NCBI GenBank assembly: GCA_015069295.1
Contig: SVIW01000001.1
Location: forward strand, 1 to 64,000
Reading direction: 5' to 3'
DNA length: 64,000 nt
From: Clostridiales bacterium
Lineage (GTDB): Bacteria; Bacillota; Clostridia; Christensenellales; Borkfalkiaceae
The translations under genes and the position numbers were made by a program. Each line of letters opens with the position of its first letter. The stretch's first letter is position 1. Positions 35,375 to 43,047 of this stretch are shown here, one piece after another. The notes under the pieces are model-generated. The model searched no databases and was not told the DNA's origin. It saw only the letters and a list, made by a program, of their open reading frames with translations.

Positions 35375-36061
35375 TTATAAGGAAAACTCTTCCGCAAGGG
35401 TTAGATATTTTTCACTCAATCCGCATAAATAATAGCGCAAATCCTTTACGTATAACGTTTTATTTGTCAACGCAGACAAGGCTTTTCCCGCGTCAAAACA
35501 TACTTTGGAAAAGGACGGATATATATTTTGATAGCGTTTTTGCATATACCCAAATTGCCGCTCGACGGGCGCAAGTACCCGTTTACAACTCTCCTGCGTC
35601 ATTCCCTCTTCTAAACGGCGAATCGTTTGCGATAACAAAGAAATATAACCGTATAAAGTACGCAAAGCCGATTGATACATATCCGCGTTCCGCTTTTCTT
35701 TTCTGCCTTTAAAATGGAGATATTGCACTCCCTTATAAAGCAACGAAGTGGATTTTCCGTCCTTTTTTAAGGCGGTTTGTACGGCTATACCGTCCTCTTC
35801 GTTGAGATATACGGACAAAACGGAGTAATCCTTTCCCTCGTGCGTCAATACGTACCCTGCCCCGCCCGAAAGCTGTATCAAATGGGTGCTTGCTTCCGTA
35901 TACCCCTCGTCGCTTACCAGATAATAAAAACCGACCGAAAAACTTACTTTTTTCACGTTTGAAAACAGGACGGCTGTAATAAAAACGCCCGCAAAAAACA
36001 AAGAAACGACCCCTAACGCAAAAAATTTAAACAGTTTGCGCGAAAAAAACTCCACCTTCAT
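35375..36061 (-). CDS. SPOR-like single-pass membrane protein
   Basis: 228 residues. A basic N-terminus is followed by one membrane helix at about 11-34. The outside part begins FSVGFYYLVSDEGYTEASTHLIQLSGGAGYVL...YSVLSVYLNEEDGIAVQTAL, which resembles a SPOR (peptidoglycan-binding) domain; the rest is helical and unrecognised. A role at the septum or spore wall is therefore a guess. The start ATG 36061 lies inside the 3' arm of a terminator hairpin, and its only ribosome-site candidate (AAGG) is four bases away. No other good start precedes the membrane helix. Confidence 0.6.
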   Translation of the reverse strand: MKVEFFSRKLFKFFALGVVSLFFAGVFITAVLFSNVKKVSFSVGFYYLVSDEGYTEASTHLIQLSGGAGYVLTHEGKDYSVLSVYLNEEDGIAVQTALKKDGKSTSLLYKGVQYLHFKGRKEKRNADMYQSALRTLYGYISLLSQTIRRLEEGMTQESCKRVLAPVERQFGYMQKRYQNIYPSFSKVCFDAGKALSALTNKTLYVKDLRYYLCGLSEKYLTLAEEFSL

Positions 36062-36088
36062 ACCTTATCGTATGCGGCGGAGTTTTTT
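36043..36088 (-). terminator. Terminator after nrdDG overlapping the next start codon
   Basis: Minus strand ACTCCGCC...CATAC / GTATG...GGTGGAGT, one small internal loop, then seven T. The right arm is the start of the SPOR-like gene (ATGAAGGTGGAG), and the T-tract encodes its two phenylalanines. Confidence 0.75.
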
Positions 36089-36090
36089 AT

Positions 36091-36618
36091 TTAGTCCAAA
36101 TATAAAACACATTCCCCTTTTTTTAAGGTTTTTTGCACGTCGATAACTCTTTGGTTGGACGAACCGCGGAATTTCAAACGAATATCCTTTAATTCTTCGA
36201 CGTACGGCCCGTCAACAAGCACGTCGAACGCGGAAATTAAAGACTTTGTAAAGGGAGTATTTTTATGCGTTTCTTTTAAAACGCCCGTGCTTTCGTCCAA
36301 AACGAAACCCGTATAACACCAAATCGTTTTATTGGGGTACAGTTCTTTTACTTTTTTTATAAAAGGCAACAACGCCGCTTGATTTTGCGGCTCTAACGGT
36401 TCGCCGCCAAGCAGCGACAGCCCCGCGATATAGCCCGAGCCCAGCTCGTCTAAGATTTTTTTCTGCACGGTTTCGTCAAAAACTTCGCCGTACGCAAAAT
36501 CCCAAGCGATTTGATTGAAACAGTTTTTACAACGGTGGGTACAACCGGAGACGAACAGGGAAATGCGTACCCCCTCTCCGTTGGCGATATCCGTCCATTT
36601 TATCGTAGCGTAATTCAT
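36091..36618 (-). CDS. nrdG: Anaerobic ribonucleotide reductase activating protein
   Basis: 175 residues, a radical-SAM enzyme. CTHRCKNC at about 26-33 gives the CxxxCxxC iron-sulfur motif, and LLGGEPLEPQN is the SAM-contact GGE motif. It makes the glycyl radical in NrdD. The ATG follows the nrdD stop by three bases without a Shine-Dalgarno sequence, so translation is probably coupled. Confidence 0.95.
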   Translation of the reverse strand: MNYATIKWTDIANGEGVRISLFVSGCTHRCKNCFNQIAWDFAYGEVFDETVQKKILDELGSGYIAGLSLLGGEPLEPQNQAALLPFIKKVKELYPNKTIWCYTGFVLDESTGVLKETHKNTPFTKSLISAFDVLVDGPYVEELKDIRLKFRGSSNQRVIDVQKTLKKGECVLYLD

Positions 36619-36621
36619 CGA

Positions 36622-38796
36622 TTATAAATGCAAAACTCTGTCTTTAATTTCTTGCGTTCTGCCCTGATTCCAATACTGCGTACCGATATACCCGCAGGTA
36701 CGTCTGGCAACGTTCATCTTTGCTTGATCACGGTTTTTGCAATGAGGACATTCCCAAATCAGCTTGCCCGCTTCGTCCGTTTGAATTTGGATTTCGCCGT
36801 CGTACCCGCAGACTTGGCAATAGTCGCTCTTGGTGTTCAATTCGGCGTACATAATGTTCTCGTAGATGAACTTCATTACGGAAAGCACCGCAGGGATATT
36901 ATCCTGCATATTGGGAACTTCTACGTACGAAATAGCGCCGCCGGGCGAAAGCTGCTGGAATTCGCTTTCAAATTTCAATTTCGTGAACGCGTCGATTTCC
37001 TCGGTTACGTGTACGTGATAGCTGTTGGTAATATAGCTCTTGTCTGTAACGCCGGGAATGATCCCAAAGCGTTTTTGCAGGCATTTCGAGAACTTATAGG
37101 TCGTGCTTTCAAGCGGCGTTCCGTACAAGGAGAAGTCGATATTTTCCTTGGCTTTCCATTCTTTACACTTGTCGTTCATACGTTTCATAACCGCAAGAGC
37201 AAAGGGTTTTGCCTCCTCGTCGGTGTGCGATTTGCCCGTCATATGCTTTACACATTCGTACAAGCCTGCATAGCCGAGCGAAATGGTCGAATAGCCGCCG
37301 AACAAAAGCTTGTCGATGGTTTCGCCCTTTTCCAAACGAGCCAGCGCGCCGTATTGCCACAAAATCGGAGCTGCATCGGAAAGAGTCCCCAAGAGACGGT
37401 TATGTCTTTGCATCAACGCGCGATAGCAAAGTTCTAATCTTTCGTCGAAGATTTCCCAGAATTTCGCTTTGTCGCGACCCGAAGAAAGCGCTACGTCCAC
37501 GAGGTTGATGGTTACGACGCCTTGGTTAAATCTGCCGTAATATTTGGGTTTCCCGTTTTCGTCCACGTAGGGAGTCAAGAAACTTCTGCAGCCCATACAG
37601 GTATAACAATGCCCTTCGCCGTTTTTATCCACTTTGAATTCGAGCATTTTCTTTTCGGAAATATAGTCGGGAACCATACGCTTTGCCGTACATCTCGCCG
37701 CCAATTCGGTCAAGTACCAGTAGGGTTGTTCCTCGGAAATATTGTCGGGTTCTAAAACGTAGATAAGTTTGGGGAAAGCGGGCGTAATCCATACGCCGGA
37801 TTCGTTTTTAACCCCTTTAATACGCTGTTTCAAGGTTTCTTCAATGATAAGCGCGAGGTCGGCTTTTTCTTGTTCGTTACGCGCTTCGTTCAAATACATA
37901 AATACGGTAACGAACGGCGCTTGTCCATTGGTCGTTAAAAGGGTTACGACCTGATATTGAATGGTCTGAATCCCCCTTCTGATTTCGTCGAGAAGGCGTT
38001 TTTCCGCCACTTTATTGATATGCGCTTCGTCGGTAACGCCAATTTCTGCCAATTCTTCCGCTACTTCGACACGAATCTTTTTACGGCTGATATCTACGAA
38101 CGGAGCAAGGTGGGTCAAAGAAATACTCTGCCCGCCGTATTGGTTAGAAGCAACCTGCGCGATGATTTGCGTAGCGATATTGCAAGCCGTCGAAAAGCTG
38201 TGCGGTTTTTCAATAAGCGTACCCGAAATAACCGTGCCGTTTTGCAGCATATCTTCCAAATTGACAAGGTCGCAATTGTGCATATGTTGCGCAAAATAGT
38301 CTGCGTCGTGGAAATGGATAAGCCCTTGATCGTGCGCCGCAACGATATCTTCGGGCAACAAAATACGACGGGTAAGGTCTTTGGATACCTCCCCTGCCAT
38401 ATAGTCGCGCTGTACGCTGTTGACCGTCGGGTTTTTATTGGAATTTTCTTGCTTTACCTCTTCGTTGTTACACTCAATCAACGTCAAAATCTGCGCGTCC
38501 GTCGTATTTACCTTTCTAACGAGCGCACGGGTATAACGGTAGGTAATATATTTGCGGGCAAGCGCAAAGCAAAGCGTTGCCATCAAACGGTTTTCCACCA
38601 TATCTTGGATTTCTTCGACGTGCGGAGCTCTGCCTAAGTTTGCGCATTCTTCCGTAACCACGTCAACGATCGCTTGTAACGCGCCCTCTGAAATGCGGTC
38701 GCGTTCGCCTACTTCGCGGTTTGCTTTCCGAAGCGCGTCTGCAATTTTTTCCTTGTCAAACACCACTTCTTGTCCACTTCTTTTGATGATTTTCAT
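36622..38796 (-). CDS. nrdD: Anaerobic ribonucleoside-triphosphate reductase (class III)
   Basis: 724 residues. An N-terminal ATP-cone (IIKRSGQEVVFDKEKIADALRKA) provides allosteric control. YTCMGCRSFL supplies substrate-site cysteines. CQVCGYDG...CPHCKNRD is the zinc site. RRTCGYIGTQYWNQGR near the end bears the radical glycine. It reduces ribonucleoside triphosphates for DNA synthesis without oxygen. I chose ATG 38796 (GGAAGA nine bases before); ATG 38805 is also plausible. Expression should answer to NrdR through four boxes upstream. Confidence 0.95.
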   Translation of the reverse strand: MKIIKRSGQEVVFDKEKIADALRKANREVGERDRISEGALQAIVDVVTEECANLGRAPHVEEIQDMVENRLMATLCFALARKYITYRYTRALVRKVNTTDAQILTLIECNNEEVKQENSNKNPTVNSVQRDYMAGEVSKDLTRRILLPEDIVAAHDQGLIHFHDADYFAQHMHNCDLVNLEDMLQNGTVISGTLIEKPHSFSTACNIATQIIAQVASNQYGGQSISLTHLAPFVDISRKKIRVEVAEELAEIGVTDEAHINKVAEKRLLDEIRRGIQTIQYQVVTLLTTNGQAPFVTVFMYLNEARNEQEKADLALIIEETLKQRIKGVKNESGVWITPAFPKLIYVLEPDNISEEQPYWYLTELAARCTAKRMVPDYISEKKMLEFKVDKNGEGHCYTCMGCRSFLTPYVDENGKPKYYGRFNQGVVTINLVDVALSSGRDKAKFWEIFDERLELCYRALMQRHNRLLGTLSDAAPILWQYGALARLEKGETIDKLLFGGYSTISLGYAGLYECVKHMTGKSHTDEEAKPFALAVMKRMNDKCKEWKAKENIDFSLYGTPLESTTYKFSKCLQKRFGIIPGVTDKSYITNSYHVHVTEEIDAFTKLKFESEFQQLSPGGAISYVEVPNMQDNIPAVLSVMKFIYENIMYAELNTKSDYCQVCGYDGEIQIQTDEAGKLIWECPHCKNRDQAKMNVARRTCGYIGTQYWNQGRTQEIKDRVLHL

Positions 38797-38860
38797 GTCT
38801 TTCATTCTTCCGTACACCCCCGTCTTTATTAGCGTTTCTTTTATCTTTTTCGTATCTTCC

Positions 38861-38909
38861 TGACAATATCTTGTGCCGTTTTATCCTTTTTCAACACAAT
38901 ATCTTGTAT
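38861..38909. promoter_or_regulatory. NrdR box pair in the nrdD leader
   Basis: Two 16-base boxes, 38861-38876 (tgaCAATATCTTGtgc) and 38894-38909 (acaCAATATCTTGtat), start 33 bases apart, about three helical turns, as known for NrdR. They lie downstream of the promoter. Confidence 0.75.
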
Positions 38910-38933
38910 ACGTTTTTTAAATCGTGCCTTATT

Positions 38934-38961
38934 ATTATACCATATATTGTGTTAAAGTCAA
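38934..38961 (-). promoter_or_regulatory. Promoter of nrdDG
   Basis: Minus strand TTGACT, 16 bases, TATAAT. NrdR box 3 covers the spacer and part of the -10 box. Confidence 0.8.
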
Positions 38962-38985
38962 GTCTATAGACACAAAATATGGTAT
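38937..38985. promoter_or_regulatory. NrdR box pair at the nrdD promoter
   Basis: Boxes at 38937-38952 (ataCCATATATTGtgt) and 38970-38985 (acaCAAAATATGGtat), again 33 bases apart. The first overlaps the -10 region, the second lies just upstream of -35. Confidence 0.8.
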
Positions 38986-39018
38986 AGAAAAAACTTATAA
39001 CCCACAAATAAAACAAAC

Positions 39019-39048
39019 GAAAAAAACCCGCCAATTTAGCGGGTTTTT
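39019..39048 (-). terminator. Terminator of the rho operon
   Basis: AACCCGC / GCGGGTT stem, seven-base loop, T-rich on both sides. Confidence 0.85.
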
Positions 39049-39105
39049 CATTTTTTTTAAAATTAGGGATATAGGAAAATAAAATAGTTTGTTTTTACAA
39101 GTTTT

Positions 39106-40605
39106 TTAGCGGTCTTTAATACGCGAACAAAACTCTTTATAGGAAGCCGATTCGTCTAATTTTTTTCGTAAAGCAGCTTCTTCGTAAACGGGTAAAATTT
39201 TATCCCGAAGAAATTTTTCTTTTCCACCGTTTTCGTTGCCTTCGCGTTGGATTGCGAACGGGTCTAACGCAGGGTAGCAGTGTTTAAACGCCATAGTATC
39301 GGAAAGCGCTATTTTTAAATTGGACAGTGCGCTAAGTTCGCTCGCCAAATAATCGTCCGCAGGATTGCCCGTCGAGGTGGATATATCGGCAAGGATTGTC
39401 AACGAGCCGCCCCTCTCCATTCGTCTTCCCGTACCGAAATATTTTTTAATGAAGTGCACGGTTTTACTCTCTAAACCGCAAGAAAGAAGTTTACCGCCCG
39501 AGGAGTCTTCCGTTTCGTTATAGGCACGCGCAAGCGCGTTTAACGAATCGACTACGAGCAAAACGTCTTTTCCGCACTCAGCATAGCGTTTCGCGCGCTC
39601 TAAAAGAAAGTTTGCCGCAAAGACCTGACGATCGGATTCGTCTTCGTAGGTCGTGTATACCAATCTGTCTTTGGGCAAGGCTTTACGGAAAGCGTTTACC
39701 GTTTCGGGGGATTGATCTACCAAAAGCACGAAGACTTTTACGTATTCGTTTAAAGAATGTGCCGCCAAAGCCAATTCTTGCAACAATTTCGTTTTACCGC
39801 TTTTCGGCGCGCCCGTAATCAAAGCGCGTTGTCCTTTGTAAACGGGAGCAATCCAATCGAAGAATTTGTGTTCGGTTTTGGAAAATTTCCCCTCTTCGTA
39901 AAAGGAAATCGGTTCGTTGGGATAGGTTACCGCACCCTCGTCGAAATGAATACGCCGCAAGTCCTCCAACCGAATCCCGTTGATTTTTATCATTCTTACC
40001 GCGATAAGAATCCCTTTCCGCCTGCGAACGTAACAGGAAACGACGTCGCCTTGCCGCAAATCGTATTGTCGTATAAATTCTATAGAAATAATAACTTTTT
40101 CGTCCGAATCGATACAATCTAACGGCAGCAAAAGCGGTACGGAGTTAATCGTTGCTAACTGTCCTACGCGCTCTTCAATAGCTCCGTCAAAACCATTCTC
40201 CGCGTAAGAATCGGAAAAATACCACCCTTTGTTTCTTTCACGGAGCTTTTTAATTTCGTTCGCCAAATCGTACGCGGGCATATCCGCTTTTGGATATTCG
40301 TTTTCTTCCCCCAAAGCCGTCGTGGTTTCCCCTAAATAAGAAGCGCATAAACACTCCATTCCTTTCACGATATCAGGGTTGAGTTTATTATTTTTTACAG
40401 GTTTTCCCCGTTTACTCTTCTCCGCCGCAGGGATTTCCCCCGTCGAAACGGCTAAAATACGTTCGATTAACTCGGGTTTGTTAGTTTCTTTCGTTGGACT
40501 TTTTACGCCGATTTCACGGGCGTAAACACGCAAATCGTTGAGGGAATATTTGACAAGAAAGTTTCTTCCCTCGTTTTTAAACGCATCGATATTTTTTTCG
40601 CTCAT
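39106..40605 (-). CDS. rho: Rho-type termination factor with altered catalytic residues
   Basis: 499 residues. A Rho N-terminal SAP-like domain (LNDLRVYAREIGVKSPTKETNKPELIERIL), a cold-shock-type RNA-binding domain (about 120-215), and a RecA-like ATPase follow. Walker A GAPKSGKT and Walker B LLVVDS are intact. Several catalytic positions differ, by alignment to E. coli Rho. The DERPEE motif is DQSPET (E211 to Q, R212 to S). SITRLARAYN is SLNALARAYN. The arginine finger of KRVFP is KHCYP (R366 to H). TGGVD is SCGLE. Whether it hydrolyses ATP and terminates is doubtful. It is the third gene after a DUF1934 protein and a metallo-hydrolase. Confidence 0.85.
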   Translation of the reverse strand: MSEKNIDAFKNEGRNFLVKYSLNDLRVYAREIGVKSPTKETNKPELIERILAVSTGEIPAAEKSKRGKPVKNNKLNPDIVKGMECLCASYLGETTTALGEENEYPKADMPAYDLANEIKKLRERNKGWYFSDSYAENGFDGAIEERVGQLATINSVPLLLPLDCIDSDEKVIISIEFIRQYDLRQGDVVSCYVRRRKGILIAVRMIKINGIRLEDLRRIHFDEGAVTYPNEPISFYEEGKFSKTEHKFFDWIAPVYKGQRALITGAPKSGKTKLLQELALAAHSLNEYVKVFVLLVDQSPETVNAFRKALPKDRLVYTTYEDESDRQVFAANFLLERAKRYAECGKDVLLVVDSLNALARAYNETEDSSGGKLLSCGLESKTVHFIKKYFGTGRRMERGGSLTILADISTSTGNPADDYLASELSALSNLKIALSDTMAFKHCYPALDPFAIQREGNENGGKEKFLRDKILPVYEEAALRKKLDESASYKEFCSRIKDR

Positions 40606-41252
40606 CTCTTGTTTATCCTTTCCATATAGATTATTTTAGGACTTGTGGAGAAATCTTCTTTCGTAAACTCGAACACGCCGCCTCTAATTTTCAAAATCTC
40701 TTCTTTTTCAAACAGCGAAAGGAAGAGCTGTGCGGTATTGATATCGAGCGTCCCGTCCAACGGTTTATAATGCATTGGAATAACGAACTTTGGAGAAAGT
40801 TTTTCTACGTATGCTTTCGCACCGAGCGCGTCTATCGTGTACGTTCCGCCAACGGGAATTAGCAACACGTCCACTTTGCCGATTTTTGCCGCTAATTCGT
40901 CCGAGCAAGGCTCGCCAACGTCGCCCATATGGCAAATCCGCATTCCGTCCGCCTCGAAAGTAAAGACTATATTTTTACCGCGAATCGCGCCTTGACGGGG
41001 GTCGTGATAACACTCAACGCCCGTTACCGACAAATCGTTTACCTCGTAATTTCCCGCAAAAAGGAAGTGTATCGGGGCGGAGACCGCCGCTACGTTACAA
41101 TGGTCGAAATGCCCGTGGCTGACGGAAAGAACGTCCGCCGTCAAAGTTTTCGGCAGCTCGTACCCTACCCCTTTATACGGGTCGGTAAGAATGGTCGTAC
41201 CCGATTTCGTTGTAATTTTGAAACAAGAATGTCCAAAGTATTGTATTTTCAT
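40602..41252 (-). CDS. MBL-fold metal-dependent hydrolase (UlaG/UPF0173 type)
   Basis: 216 residues. It starts with MKIQYFGHSCFKI, contains the metal motif HGHFDH near 60, and has HMGDVGEP and PMHYKP further on. The family includes lactonases and phosphodiesterases; the substrate here is unknown. AAGGAGGACGG fixes the start at 41252. Its stop overlaps the start of rho by four bases. Confidence 0.85.
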   Translation of the reverse strand: MKIQYFGHSCFKITTKSGTTILTDPYKGVGYELPKTLTADVLSVSHGHFDHCNVAAVSAPIHFLFAGNYEVNDLSVTGVECYHDPRQGAIRGKNIVFTFEADGMRICHMGDVGEPCSDELAAKIGKVDVLLIPVGGTYTIDALGAKAYVEKLSPKFVIPMHYKPLDGTLDINTAQLFLSLFEKEEILKIRGGVFEFTKEDFSTSPKIIYMERINKR

Positions 41253-41262
41253 ACCGTCCTCC

Positions 41263-41661
41263 TTAGCGTTGCGTTTTAGCTTCCTTGCGCGCAAGAATAC
41301 GCAGTTTCATTTTTTGCCGCTCGACGCCGATCAACAAATCGTAATGCAATACGGCAAGAAAGGAATCTTTGCTCTGCGAATAGGCGACTTTGTGCGTATC
41401 CACCTCTATCTCTCCCTCGCTGCCGCCGATCCCAAGCCTTCCTTTCGTTCTCTCTCCGCGCCGTAATTCTAAAAAAAGACTGTAATCGCCAAAGCGTTTT
41501 ATACGAGCAGTTTCGCCTTGCATACAAAGCTCGACAACCGAACCGTCTTGGCAATACCGCACGCAACTTTCTTTTACGGATAAAACGAGTTCGCCTTCCG
41601 TGCTAAATTCCGTTTCCTGCCCGTCCACGGAAGTAATAATCGTCAGCCGACATTTTTTCAC
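41263..41661 (-). CDS. DUF1934 (YwiB-like) small beta-barrel protein
   Basis: 132 residues, almost all beta strand (ITSVDGQETEFSTEGELVLSVKESCVRYCQDG), matching the calycin-like DUF1934 family of unknown function. I chose GTG 41661 because GGAAGAG lies six bases upstream; an in-frame ATG 18 codons earlier lies within the promoter. First gene of the run to rho. Confidence 0.7.
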   Translation of the reverse strand: MKKCRLTIITSVDGQETEFSTEGELVLSVKESCVRYCQDGSVVELCMQGETARIKRFGDYSLFLELRRGERTKGRLGIGGSEGEIEVDTHKVAYSQSKDSFLAVLHYDLLIGVERQKMKLRILARKEAKTQR

Positions 41662-41694
41662 GGCAATCTCTTCCTTTTTTCTTCTTTCAATAGT

Positions 41695-41723
41695 AGTATA
41701 ACAAATATTGAACAAAAAGTAAA
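41695..41723 (-). promoter_or_regulatory. Promoter of the DUF1934-hydrolase-rho operon
   Basis: Minus strand TTTACT, 17 bases, TATACT. Confidence 0.7.
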
Positions 41724-41773
41724 CGTTTCCTTGTCGTTTTTTGTGGAATATTGTAAAAAAATACGGAATATTT

Positions 41774-42598
41774 TTATTTTTTCGTATATTTGATGCGTTG
41801 ACGAATGAGTTTTCCTTCCTTTAAAGCCGCTTTTAATTGCGTTTCGTCCTCTTCTTTGATGGCGTCGCGATAGACGATTAAGCGATTGATAAAACCCTCT
41901 AATTCGCTTAAAATATAGTCTTTATTATTCAAATATAACTGCGACCACATTTCCTCGTCTACGCCCGCAATACGGGTCATATCTTGAAAACTGCCGCCCG
42001 TAAAGCCCTTGCAATCGTTTACCTGCGGGCTTTTTACGTAGGCGTTGGAAACGATATGCGCTAACTGCGAGGTTACGGCTATTTTTTTATCGTGTTCGTC
42101 TGCGCTACATTCTACGATACGCCCAAAGCGCATAGCTTTTGCAAAGTCTTTTATTTCGTCCACCGCGCTTTTTTCGGTGTGGTTCGATAGGGTAATTACC
42201 AGGTTTGCTCCGTTAAAAAGATCGGGCGAAGCCGACGAGAGTCCCGACGTTTCTTTACCCGCCATAGGATGCAAGCCAACGTAGCGGTAGGCGCGTGGTT
42301 TTCTATAAACGACGCGTTCGATTTCCGATTTTACGCCGCAAATATCCGAAACGAGCGCGCCTTCTTTAAAAACGCCGCTATCCAAAATAGCGCAGGTTGC
42401 CTTCGGGGGAACAGCGATAAATACCGTATCGTAACGGGAAAAGTCTTTCGCGGCGTTTTGAATATACCCCTTTTCTTTCGCCAACGACAATACGTTTTCG
42501 TTCAAATCGGCGCCGTCTACGCAATACCCCGCTTTCGTCAGCGCGGCGCAGATAGACCCGCCGATAATTCCCAAACCGATAACCAACGTCTTTTTCAT
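41774..42598 (-). CDS. tyrA: Prephenate dehydrogenase
   Basis: 274 residues. A Rossmann NAD(P) motif GLGIIGGSICAAL opens the protein; GLHPMAGKETSGLSSASPDLF (about 109-129) is the TyrA substrate-site segment and DEHDKKIAVTSQLAHIVSNAY follows. It converts prephenate to 4-hydroxyphenylpyruvate in tyrosine synthesis. Stand-alone, without other aromatic genes. GGAGAG lies before the start. Confidence 0.92.
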   Translation of the reverse strand: MKKTLVIGLGIIGGSICAALTKAGYCVDGADLNENVLSLAKEKGYIQNAAKDFSRYDTVFIAVPPKATCAILDSGVFKEGALVSDICGVKSEIERVVYRKPRAYRYVGLHPMAGKETSGLSSASPDLFNGANLVITLSNHTEKSAVDEIKDFAKAMRFGRIVECSADEHDKKIAVTSQLAHIVSNAYVKSPQVNDCKGFTGGSFQDMTRIAGVDEEMWSQLYLNNKDYILSELEGFINRLIVYRDAIKEEDETQLKAALKEGKLIRQRIKYTKK

Positions 42599-42630
42599 CT
42601 GAGTTTCTCTCCAAATACTTGTTTAACCGT

Positions 42631-42659
42631 ATTGTAACACATTCTTTTAAAAATTTCAA
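42631..42659 (-). promoter_or_regulatory. Promoter of tyrA
   Basis: Minus strand TTGAAA, 17 bases, TACAAT. Confidence 0.65.
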
Positions 42660-42681
42660 CCCTTCCATAAAAAAATACATT

Positions 42682-42712
42682 AAAAAAAGAAAGGATTTTT
42701 TAATCCTTCCTT
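42682..42712 (-). terminator. Terminator of spoIIID
   Basis: AAGGATT / AATCCTT stem with minus-strand T-tract, directly after the stop codon. Confidence 0.75.
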
Positions 42713-42973
42713 TCAAGTTTTTGCGTGCAACGCTTCGTATTTTTCTTTTGTGGCGATTCCCCCGCGAATATGCCGTTCGCTTAAATTGAGATCAAGCACC
42801 TGACGAACCCGTTCGTACAAGTCCTCGTCAATATACGGCAAGCGTTCGGACACGTCTTTATGTACCGTCGATTTACTGATACCAAAATGCGCAGAACACG
42901 CACGGACGGTACAACCCGTTTCCATAATGTATTCTGCGCACTTTAATACTCTTTCTTCAATATAATTCCACAA
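42713..42973 (-). CDS. spoIIID: Sporulation regulator SpoIIID
   Basis: 86 residues. YIEERVLKCAEYIMETGCTVRACSAHFGISKSTVHKDVSERLP is the SpoIIID helix-turn-helix, and RHIRGGIATKEKYEA is the characteristic C-terminal end. It switches mother-cell gene expression between the SigE and SigK stages. The start is TTG 42973, eight bases after GGAGGG; the resulting first residues (M-W-N-Y-I) align with the known protein. Confidence 0.93.
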   Translation of the reverse strand: MWNYIEERVLKCAEYIMETGCTVRACSAHFGISKSTVHKDVSERLPYIDEDLYERVRQVLDLNLSERHIRGGIATKEKYEALHAKT

Positions 42974-43005
42974 AACCCCGACCCTCCGTAACAGATTACG
43001 AAATA

Positions 43006-43035
43006 TATTTATGTCGGTTTTTTGCAGATTATAAC
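43006..43035 (-). promoter_or_regulatory. Possible SigE-type promoter of spoIIID
   Basis: Minus strand GTTATAAT, 14 bases, CATAAATA. The spacing and CATA-type -10 fit sporulation sigma E; the -35 match is partial. It overlaps the region just after the topoisomerase stop. Confidence 0.35.
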
Positions 43036-43047
43036 TCTTTTTATCCG

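Larger units (their letters stand above)
38797..39105. other. nrdD regulatory region and rho terminator
   Basis: No gene. It carries the nrdD promoter, two pairs of NrdR boxes and the rho terminator. Confidence 0.8.
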
